A DNA stretch of 64,000 nucleotides from Stichopus chloronotus (Eukaryota > Echinodermata > Holothuroidea > Aspidochirotida > Stichopodidae). Positions 45,401 through 57,400 of this stretch are shown here, piece by piece. Position numbers and translations under genes: made by a program. The stretch is from the NCBI GenBank assembly GCA_021234535.1, contig CM037843.1, positions 21,049,911 through 21,113,910 of the forward strand, in the 5' to 3' direction. Within the stretch, counting starts at the first letter, position 1, and every line of letters begins with the position of its first letter. The notes below the pieces were generated by a model. It ran no database searches and was not told the DNA's origin. It was given only the letters and a program-made list of their open reading frames with translations.

Positions 45401-48400
45401 TCCCAGTCCATGGTTCTAGTCTCTCTTTTTCTTTTCTTTTCTTTCTTTCCTTTATTTCTTTTTTTTTAGCTTTATCGTGTCAGGTAATCCCATACCACCT
45501 ACCATTAAAAGTGACTACTTCCAAGGACGAAATCCTCCAGCCTTCGAAATCAACTAAAATCAAAACAGAATTTTTTTTTTCTCACTGGTAATTTCAAACA
45601 AAGTCAAGGTTAGGATCCTACCGACCATGGACCTTGACTGCGTGACTGTAATGATAATAACATAAAGAAAGCTGGAAGTGAAGAACTCCAGTTAAGCTGT
45701 AACAATGGACATCACAGCATGGATCGAAACAAGATATTAGCGTTTCATTCTTTTCTTGATGAATTTCTAAGCCAATGGTTTACAACGGAGATTTTGTTGA
45801 ATGAAAAAAAAACAACAAAACAAATGGAATTGAGGCCTAACAAGAAGATGACAGACGAGAAGAATGATATACTGTAACGTGGATATGGTGTTGATTTGTG
45901 TGAAATTAATTACAAAAATTCCAGTTTACTCTAAATGTGCATTAAAGCAGAGGGAAAAAGCAATCAAAGAGGGGGGGGGGGGTCACTAGGGGTGTATTTT
46001 TTTTTTAACGCAAAGCAAAATAACAGTAATCTGTATGTAACTTATCACGAATATTAGTCTGGCGTTCAAAAGGTTCGTATAACTTTGATATGTGTTTTGA
46101 ATTAGAGGTAGGCCATGTTCTTGTAGCCTACTGTTTTTCACCTCAATGGCAACTTCATATATATTTGAAAGAAAAAATGAAATAACATGTACGTTAAAAA
46201 ATATTGATGGTCTCCGCTCACCTAGTAAAGTCACGCGAGTTAATGTTATATTCTCGATCTCTGATCTTTAAACCAGTTCTAGGTATGTCGAGTGATGTTA
46301 GATTTGTGCATTCAAGCAATGTTCGCACAGTTCTTACTCTTAACCCCGACGCGTAGGAGGATACCCTGGAATGTCAGCGTACAGTCGCAGATGTCTTCTA
46401 TTTAAAGGGAAATAGGGCGTTTGTATCACAGTAGAAAATCATGTTTTTAATATGACCAATATTTGTGGTCGCAGAATGATAGATTATCCAAAATGAAGGA
46501 CACTGACTTTTTTTCAAGAAATAAGTTTCTCACAGACAAAAATTCAATTATTTGTTTGCTCAGGAATAATTTGTTCACGGCAAACTTTTAAATGATACAT
46601 CTTCCATAACTCATCTCGTCTGATGCATAAAGTTTCGAGAAGATATGAAGCTTTCTTTCGCAGATGTTTATTGATGAGCCTGGATGGTTTAACAATGATT
46701 GAAACAATTTTCTTCCTATGGCGCAGTTGGTACTTGGTGAACGCCTTATTTTCCTTTAGCCATCTGTTATCACATTCGGTTAATGACGGTGGCACTGATA
46801 CACGTACACGCGAAGACACAAACACTCGATAAAAAGGCAGTAAATCGCTTCCGAAATTACAACCAGCAACAGAAGGACTAACGACAGCAGAAAAGAGGCA
46901 AAACGAACGACAGCGACAATCAGAACGACAGACATGTCAACGATAGCAACAGTGAGTGGTAGAAAAAAAAAATGATTGCAAGAAGAAATGAAACAAATCA
47001 ACTACCAGGGTGACAATGGAACAACATCATCATCAGACAACGAGAACAGCTACAGTAAAGGATAACAAGGACAGCGACAGTATTACAGAAAAAGAGAACA
47101 ACAAAAGCAGTAACAGTAACAAAGAACATAGCACTGACAATTATGACAGCAACAAACAAAAGAAAGGAAACCGAATACAAGTGTACTAATGATACAACAG
47201 TAACAGCAGCATTAAGATAACAAGAAGAGATGGTAACTGACAATAAGAACAGTAACACACAAACAAGAGCAACAGTAACAGACAACAATAGCAGTGACAT
47301 TAACAGACAAACAAGCACAGTGACAGTTAGAAACAGCAAGGACAGCAACAGTAACAGACAAACGAGGGCAGCGACAGTACAGACAGCAAGAACATTAACA
47401 GTAACACACAACGAGAACATCGACGGCAACAGACAAGCAGGAATAGTGACAGTAACAAGACAAACAAGAACAGTAACAGTAAACAAACGACAAGAACAGT
47501 GGCCATTACAGACAAAACAAGACCAACAACAGTGCTAGACAACAAGAACAATGACAGCAGCTGACAACAAAAACTGTGACAGTAGCTGACAACAAGAACA
47601 GTGACAGTATCTGACAACAAGAACAGTGACAGTCGAGTGACAGACAAGGAGGGTGACAGTCGAGTGACAGACAAGGAGGGTGACCATAAGAAACAGCAAG
47701 AACAACAGATCAGTGACAGTAACAGGCAAAAGAAAAGAGCGACAGCACTGTAGTAGTTATACTATAAACAGCAAGACCAATAAGGAACATAACACACACA
47801 CAACTTGCAAGTCAATAGAAGGTGTTCTGCTATGTTTAAATCTGTTTTGTTTGTATGTTTGTTTGTTTAAAACGTGTAGTCTTTATCCTTTTGATGACTT
47901 GACTAATAACATCTTGATTTGATTGCTATTTCAATTTTTTTTTCACCAACACAAAGAGCATTGAAACATAAAGTTCACGTTGGTAGTGTCATGTAATAAT
48001 GTTATCAATGAATCATCACACTTGAATCTTTGAACTAAAATTTTAACGGTCTTTCAAAGTCAAAGTCCTGTAATCAACAAACGGAAACAAAACTGCTGAC
48101 AAATTAAAACCCTATTATGATACAGGATTATGTTACTCGGTGGAGGGTAGGCACGAAAAGCTTCCATCCATGGTGGATCACAATGTGATTTCGAAAGATG
48201 ATGAAGGGAAACTCAAAGGGCTTTTTTATTTTCAAACTCTCAAATTATTTTTTCAAAGGGAAGACGTTGAAATAGGCTTTTTTTTTTCTTTAGAAATGAC
48301 GTGACCTGTAGTTTTTTTTTAGAGAAATGAAGCTATCTGTGTTACCTGCTTGAATTCGGTGGCGTGTCTCACACCGACACCAGATGGTTGGTTGCCACGG

Positions 48401-51400
48401 TGACTTGGGGGACAAGCCGCACACTGGTACCCGGGAATCAAATTCCTGCATAGATGTTTACCGCGGGATATGAAGCAGGCATTTGGTACCTCCTCGCACT
48501 ACACGAAACAAATAAATCGAAGTGATACATTGAGAAAAACAACCGCTTAAGAAATACATGATAAATCCGACGTGCTGAAATTGTATGAAGTAAACTATTA
48601 TTGTGATGGCTCTGTTTCAGCTCGAAGGTCCTGGCGAATGCATTAAATGCAATCAAGAATTGTCTCCAAGTGTTTTATTCAATTAAATAACATGAAGAAG
48701 AAAATATGTCACATTCTATTGTGCATCGAAACAGTTTAAGAAAGGTATGAAGACATGGCAACGGATGTAATATTCGCTCTAAAAACGCATCGAGCCATTC
48801 CCTCCTCCCCCACTCCCCCCCCCCCACTCCTCCCTTTCGGTTTCGAGTTTAATGACATAATGGTTTGGGATGCTTTGCCCTAACCAATGAATGATATTTA
48901 CTATGTTCCTACTTCAAAGAATAAATCAAGATCTAAAACTACATTGCATACGTGAAAGACTCTCATCAACACACAGTAATTACGCAATCAATCCCCGATG
49001 ATGTCTAAACAGCTGTGAATGCTCATTTGTAGCATCCGAAGTGACTGTATGTTCAAGTTAAGGAAAGACAAGCCAAATATGTTCTCAAAAATCTTTCTGT
49101 AGTAGCCACTACTGGCGTGCAAACTGAGGGCGATATGGCAGAACTTGGCAGGTTGAAACTATGCATAACATGTAACAACTTACCTTTAACTTACTTCAAA
49201 TTTACTTTCAAAATTAATTTAATTTTCTCTAATTTACCGTCAGAGCGTTACGTTTACCAGAATGACCCTGGATGCTGAATTGCGACACATGTGCAAATTT
49301 CGGAAAAGGAGGACTGAACGTGTGGAATACGGGCACGTTTAGCTACCATCTGGGAGATGGTAGGGGACGTGGATCTTTGCTTCTTGAACTGCGATTTAAG
49401 GAGAACTCGACAACGGAGATTTCAAATGAAATACACGGCGTGGGCTGTGCAATGATCACGATAGTGTCATGTTACAATTGGGTTTCATCGGAGCATATTT
49501 GTCTCGGATATTCAGACGAGTTGATCGCCTCCAGCCGTTACAGCTGTTACAACATACCGTCACACACGACACATAAAAAGTACCATAATAAACATTGCCA
49601 TAGCAACAAGGTAATCAGTTTTGGATGAGGTGCAACGAGAAAATGTGACGGTATTAAAGCAGGGCAAGTATTCTGTGGATAAAAACACCCCACGTCGAAA
49701 AAGAACAGCGCCCCCAATTGCTGTACTGGAAGTACTGCACTGTCGGTTACGTAATGTTCTCACCTCATTGACGTCATTGCAGAATCTTCCGTCACCACGG
49801 TAACCTACAGGACATGGTCCACACTCGAAGGTACCCTCAGGATGACTTATGCACTCAACACCATAGAAGCATGGACTTGACAAACATGCATCTTGGAAGA
49901 AAGTGAAGGAAGAAAATAACCAAAATTGGCGCAACATGATTACAGTCTCATTTAAATCTATACAGCAAACGGACAATGGATTGAACAGGGCTCTTTCCCA
50001 TATATGATATCACAGGCATCAAGCACGGACTGAGAGCACGCAGGGGCTGTGATACTTCATTTTTGTTTCCCGTCGTAACTGGAGTTTACGACAGGATAAA
50101 GGTATTTCAAATGGAAGCTTTATATTTAGTCTGAATGTGTGAAAACATCGGGCTCGACTATTTTGCTTGGCTCGAAGTCATTGTCGGGGTGAGGAAATGT
50201 CACTTGTGTTTATCACAAAAGCTTACAGTTGAATGCAAGAGGAGAGCAAGTATACAAGCAACATTTTTGCCCCTTCGACGTAAATAACACTCCAGACAAA
50301 AGACGGAAGTAACTGATACAGAACAGAGTCATATACGCCCTCGATAGAGCGTATATGTATACATCACCCACCTTTGACACCGAGTGCACCCCAAGTGACC
50401 TCTGACCCACGATTGACAATAGAAAATAAATTTGAAAAAACAAAAACAATGTATCAAGGTAAGTTTCATCCATGCAAGGACAAAAATATAGTCTCAGTCC
50501 ACAAATTTACAACAGAGCATACATGCGGTAATGTAATGAGTATATTGGCAAATGATAATAATATTGGAAACTGTACTATGTTTTCCAATATTCGTGAAAA
50601 CTTTCATGTAATCTCTGCAATGATATTGCATTGGTTTAGATTAAATTTGCTGTAGTGAAAAAGTTTAACTAGATACAAACATGGTATGAAAATATAATCA
50701 AAACAGAGAGAAGAATCATCCGTAATTTGGTTTATGCTGTAGGTTCATTCTACTTTGAATAAAATGGTGTTTCGTGTGACCGCATGTAGGCCTATTCACG
50801 TGTTTATCGCTCTAGCTCTCCCCGTAATGAATTCAAGGAATACAAGTCAAGGAAATGAAACCGAAATTGAGACAGTGGCCTGTAGTAAACTTTTGACACG
50901 TCGGAATAACACACAGAGTACTGTCGATAGATTACTATCGACTATAATCTCTTCCAATCATGTCATCATTGACTGTAATTTCTTTCAATCATGTTATTAT
51001 TGCCTGTAATATATTCCAATCATCTTCTCATTGACTGTAATTCATTTCAATCATGTTTTCACCTATGCCGTTGTAACGATGTAACCATATGAACCCTCCC
51101 TCTTTCCCACCCTTAAACCACCACCCATCAGTATTTTTTTCAATTTTTTTTTTTCTTCAGGCAACTACAAAAATATTCCCGCTTTACCTCTGAAAAGGGT
51201 CTAAATACTTTACGTTTGAAATAAGTTCACGTTTTTCCTTAAAGGGAGTCAGTCATCGCCCCCCCCCCCACAGTCCGAATTCTCCCAACCACTTACTTCT
51301 AAAGCCCCTCCCACAATCTGTCTAAAAGTCCACAATAGATATGATCAAAACACTATGGTCCCTTTGTATGCTGTATATATGAGTAACTCTGCAGCTTTCG

Positions 51401-54400
51401 AATTGTCAATCAGAGAACAGAACCAATTAAGCAAGTGCGAAGTTACCCCTTACCTTACTTACCCCTAGCCAGAAAGGTAGCTTGGGGTTATCAGTGACTG
51501 CCTCCAAAGTATGGCATTTAAAAACACACATCAAAAAAAAAAAAAAAAGAAATTTGCTCATGATGTCATTACTTCCTTCGTTCTCAGAACATCAGCCTGC
51601 AAACGTTAAGCTGGTCCCATTGCATGGACTTACCTACTGGGCACGGTTGCGTATTACACATTTCTGTTTGGGAATCCGGTCCCACACAAGGGGCACCTCC
51701 GTGGCTGGGTGGTGGATTATCACACATCCTGGTACGATTCCTCCAGCCTCCGTCGCAAGATTTGGTGCAGGCGGTCCACAGTGAATACATGCCCCACTTA
51801 CCGTCGACTAAACAATAGGAATATAGACAACAATACCGTAACACATGAGTTAAGTATACAAATTTATGTAATGTACACTGTAAAACAAGTCTGCAGATTG
51901 TTGTAAAATGACATAGAGGAAAATCAGATTCAAAGCACTTTATCTTCTTTCTTTATGTATTTCTTTATTTTTGTTCTGTAAGTCAACAGATTTTTTTCCC
52001 GAGATATTTCAAACCGTTTCTCACACATAAGAATCACACAAAGATCATCTTCATAATTTTATATTCGTTTCATCCATGTCCGATCACATACTGATGTTCA
52101 AATAATGTCTATTAATTACAGGTACCTGCTCAGGAATGAAATTGTCATACTTCCTAACATACATATATGTATCTCGTATATTACAGGTCAAATATACCAG
52201 TAATGATCCTGTAGTCCTGACTTATCTCGTTAAATAAAAAAGTGATTAAAATTTAGTTATTTTATCACTAATAACGTGTATTTTATACTGTGGGAATATA
52301 CGTGCAATGTTTCCTAGTTGTTCGGACTTGTTTTGTTAACCTTAAGTTTTGAACCAGAATAGCTTGTTGGCACCTATAAATGAAGGACGTTTCTTTCAAA
52401 AATATATGACGTGAAAAGGTAACTTGTTTGCTGTTATTGTCCTTCCTGGGAAAGTTGTACTATCGTCCACCGAAGGTATAGTGGAACAAATGTTTTGTTT
52501 TTGTATTGGTCACGACGCAACATTTCTTTTTTCGTAAAATTTTGTTTTAAGACAGCGGGATTACTGGATTGACATTCACCAAAAACAAAACATAAGTTGA
52601 TATCATAATTTCCAAATTAATATAAAAACTACGGTATGCATAGTCGAGGAGCTGGTTTGGGTTTGGGTTGGATATAACACACCATAGTTCCCCAAAAATA
52701 AAATAAGAAGATAGTAACTACTCGAAATGTTGAAGACACTGAAATATTACAGAGACTACCGACATTGCAATGAACCTTTTTGCACCAATGGGATTTAAAG
52801 TATGTGGTGGTGAGAGAACAGTCGAACCGTGAGGATTACAGTGAAGGTGACTGTTGGAGGTGATTGTGGGTGATGCGGGGGGTGGGGAGTTATAAAAACG
52901 CCGAACGTAGTCACGACATAAATATGTATGTATATGAGAAGCAGTACTTAACTGTGTATCATGTAACCTTGTGCTGTGACATGCGCGTACCATCGCAGCA
53001 TAAATTGGATATCGTATGATGATACGGCATTCTTACGGATCTCAACTTTCACCTAACATTATCAAAAGCTGGAGAAATCGGGGGGGTGGGTTGTAATGCC
53101 CTTTTGATTTAGAGGCTTATTGTAGGGTCGTTTGTATCGGTGTCCTTATTAACGCACAGTGATAAGCACCAAACACACACAATCAGTCACTGCATGTTAC
53201 AGCAATAATCATTTTACGTTCTGAGAGCGCTTATGAGTTAAGTATTCACATTTCAACGGGATTCTGCACTAGAATTTTTGTGTGTATACGTGTAAGTCGA
53301 GTGAATTACCTCAGTACATACGTGTCTACAATATAAGAATTGGCATACTTCCCCTTACTGTAAAATCGAGTGGGTTCTCTTCAGTCCTTCTAAAGATAAT
53401 AGTTCTTCTCTCCGATATCGATGTATTACAGTCCAAGCACATTTAAGGTTTAAGCCTTTGCTCTGGTTTTATTCCTCTTTTTCTTTGTTTTTCCCGTGTT
53501 TTTTCAAGGCCTTTCTAGTGTCCTTCATATGCAAATGAAATCTCCATTTTTGGTGATCCTTTTTTCAGTGTTCTTCTTACATATGAGACATGAATTGCAT
53601 AAAATCGTTTTTTGTCCGATAGAAAACTGACGAAACGATTGAAGCTTATCATGAAAATACAAAGAAGAAAAAAAAAACCAACGACGAGAAGGAAGGCTAT
53701 TGAAACGTAAACACTATGAGAGATAATGTTTTTTTTTTTGTTGTTTTTTGCATGATCTAAATTAAAAGCTATTCAAAAATGACCCCAATAGGCCCACGGG
53801 AAACTGTCACGAAGTCAGTCTTTGGAGGGAAAGTATGAAATTGGAAACATGACGAAAGCGTCGAATGACATAAAAAGAAGGTACGGTTTGATTTAAGAAG
53901 ATAGGAAATGACTAAAAAAAGAAAACGGATGAAAAAGAGACCAACAGTAAATATCTCTCGCAGATAAATTTCCCAAAGGGTTTAATCAGAGAAGATTGCT
54001 ATTTTCTTGTGAAAATCGAGAACAATGGGAAGATAAAAATAAGACACACACACACACAAAAGTGACTCCAAGAGATGTTGTTTTTTTTTTTTTTTACTCT
54101 AAGCCTGTAACATTTCACTTTGAAGTCGTAACTGGCACAGTGTCAACTGCTGGCAAGCAGTTACCGCCTGTGACTTTTTCAATTGGTTCTCTCATCTCTG
54201 TCTCTCATGCCCAGGCCAACTTTCAGAACCAGATACGTTACAGAGTTTGCTTCACCCACTAAATGATTCCAGGACTATTTGATATTTCATATGTTACGTG
54301 TCCGTTTTACTCTTTAACTTTGTCCAGTCGAACTGGCCTAGAAATGCCGTATACGTTATTTTGCAGAATGCGTATCATTCTAGGCATATTTACAATATGT

Positions 54401-57400
54401 ATATGTATAATTATAATATTATATGTAATTATAATTATATAATTATAATATTATATGTCTGTGTATAATTTTCTTCCTTTCCTAAGTTCATTACATTCTC
54501 TTTTGCGCCCTCCCCCCCCCACCCACTTTCTTTTCTTCTTTGTTTTTGACGTGAAATAAGCTCAAGCCTAATTGTGAATATTGCATATATGAGTGACACC
54601 AAAAATGTATCTAGTATATTTACATTAGGAGCACACGAACATGCAGAGGAAGAATACCAATCGTAAAGATTTGACTGAAAGTGCCCGAAAATCATCTTCA
54701 TGACTTGACGATGTACTTTACTACTTCCACTTTGCAGAAAGGAAAAAGTTTATATAGCAAATGGAGTCGCTCTCTTTTTCGGACTGTATAACATATGTTT
54801 TTAAAGGTTGTAACCATTTCCTGGCCTTGTTTCGTTTTAGTTCACTTTGATGAGGAATTCGGATACCTATTCTTCTCAATTTACTGAATGAAAAACCCAA
54901 ATTGGTACCGCGTACTATTTGATTTCTAAAGATGTAGGAAAATACATAATTGCAATGGATTGCAAAGGGTATATGGCACAAGTAGGTGAATGAAAAATCT
55001 CTACAATTGAAACTGCTAACATTTTGGAAATCCAACATCTTTTTTCTTCCTTTTCTTTTTTTTTCTACCGACAGTGCAAGAATAAAACCATCGAATCGAG
55101 TAATACGGGATTATCTCTCTCTATTCAAACGTCTTGAATGCAAGTTCCAAACAGTTGAGATATGCATTCAAGTAGAAAGAAGATAGGAAACACCGAGATT
55201 TAAGAGTAAGAATGAGGTTGTTAAAAGTCACTTGGAACTGTTTTAATCGGCGAAAATAATCGAGTAACTTATTCATCAAACCATGAAACCCCAAAAGAAT
55301 GTTTGAGGAAGCTCGTCGTGTTATTTACATTTCAAAGAGTGCGTAATAGGAAAACCCATCTGCAGATCACATCCTTTGGAAATCAGCAACTAACAACAGT
55401 GGAAAAGTACACGTTTTACCATATATCTCAAAAAAAGGTCATGTAAGGTGTCAATGTACTTTGAAGGAATGACTTGAAAAGATAGCAGGAATGTGACTGC
55501 AAGATACACCATACAGTGTGGGTGTTGAGAGGTATCCAGGACGCATCGTTCGCACCAACCAGTTAACTCTTTTCATTTATTCTATATCCAAACGGCATTT
55601 CACCACTCATTGATTACGTCATCATATCAGCTTTTTTTCTGTATCACGTGATATAATTTTGAGGTCAACTGTAGCTATAGGCTACGTGTTGGCCAGAACA
55701 GAACGAAATAGTCATGCAAACCACGACATGGAGGATTACTTACCTGGACAAGGTGATCTGACGCAAACTCTCTCCTCTCTGCGGGGCCCCTCGCAAGGAA
55801 GGCCTCCATTCAGGGGCCGAGGTGAATTACAAGCTCTGATTCTTGTTTCTGTTCCATCACCACAAGTAACGCTGCAGGTCCAAGGTGTCCAACTACTCCA
55901 TCCACCATCAGTGATCTCTGTCAGATAAAAAATAAAAACACAGAAAGGTTGAAACAACGAGGGAGGACCTATGTGGGGATGTGGGGGTGGTGACATGGGT
56001 GAAGGATGGTGTGTGATATTTCAATATGTAGAAACTACAGATGGATGTCTGTTTGACAATGAAAATGACAGTTTATTTCCATTCCATGAAACAGAAATAC
56101 ATCACAGACAATGTATAAGATATAAACATTTGCAAAGAAGATGTTCTCGATAAGTCTTTAACGTATGCAAGCTCTGATGGAAAAAAAGGGAAACTGAAGT
56201 TTAATACTTTGTAATTATTTTCCCTAGCATAATAATTTACAAGAGAATTAAAACAAATTAGAAAAAAAAATCGCAAATCTGTAGATGCAGATATCAAGAC
56301 AAAACAGCCATTAAGAAAAAAAGGGAAAAAAGAAATCAGACAAAAAAAAGTTCAGGAAAGTAAAGCAATAAAGAACAAAAAGATAGTGGGTCATTATTCT
56401 ATTGTTTGATTTCGTAGGAGTGATTACAATTCATTTTGATTTCACGGTCCCTTTCTTCTTTTTTTCATTTGATTTCAGGTTTATTTCATCACGATGAAAC
56501 AGGTTATCGTGATCCCATCCTATGTTAATCTTCCTGGCAAGAACGATTCGTCATTGTATCATATAAGGTAACCTCCTACATTGTACGCCGCATCCCAGAG
56601 CGGGGGTCTACAATCGAAAGGGACAAAGGGTGAGTGTTTGGATGAGATAAGGAGGTCCGGCCACCATAGACTACAGGACCTGATTAACATGATTTAATAA
56701 GATATGTTCCATCATGGAGCATAACGATTCACAGGTGAGTACCGTGAACCGTAAACCAGTTGAATCGTGTTTAGCGAACTTGAGCGTCGAGACAGGGAGG
56801 TCTAATAACACCTCCCTGGTCGAGATAGGTTCCCCAAGAAACGTCCATAATGATCGATAATTCTTGACCTGTCTTTACTAAATGTTGACTTACTTATGCA
56901 AGGCTGTACGTTGCAGGGTCGACTTTGAAAATCTGGTCCGTCGCAAGTGAAAAGAGTTTGGTCACATGATCGTCCACGGGTCTGTTTTCCGCCACCACAG
57001 GTGGCGCTACACTCTGTCCATTTTGACCACTCGCTCCAAGCTAGCTCTCCGTCGTCTATAGGACAAAAATGGAATAGAATTAAAGGAAAGTGCGATGATA
57101 ATCTCAGCGAACGGAGTCGAGATCTGAATTATACAAGTCTTAGACAGACATCAGCGGAGTCAGGGATGGAGACTGTCGAATGAAAGGAATACATTGTTTA
57201 TACTCACGAGGGCACACGGGACAACAACCTCCAGGTTCGGGAACGGCATTATCACAATCAGCTGGTTGGCACTGAATACTGTCGCAGTGTACATTTGGGG
57301 TGAAATCACCATGAACCTATGAAGAAAAAGAAATACCAGAACTCTGCTACATGGTGCTTGCATTGCATCCTCCACTTTCTCGTAAGATACACCATCTTCC

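Larger units (their letters stand above)
44329..48345 (-). other. Thrombospondin intron, 4 kb
   Basis: Holds an (AAC)n stretch at 44862-44884, a CT-rich simple tract at 45419-45465, R2 copy D at 46420-46745 and the long ACAG/GACAAC minisatellite at 46840-47790. The 45000-46400 stretch shows no recognised element apart from a G-run near 45267 and 45971. Confidence 0.55.
49892..51633 (-). other. Thrombospondin intron with 31-bp array and R4 copy 1
   Basis: 1.74 kb. It contains the tandem array at 50939-51060 and R4 at about 51240-51450. The rest is unremarkable. Confidence 0.55.

Noticed and set aside
46998..47674. Long minus-strand open frames (162 and 115 codons) rich in V, L, C and S
   Set aside because: They lie entirely in the ACAG/GACAAC minisatellite, and other frames of the same stretch are open too. 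The composition explains them; there is no domain.
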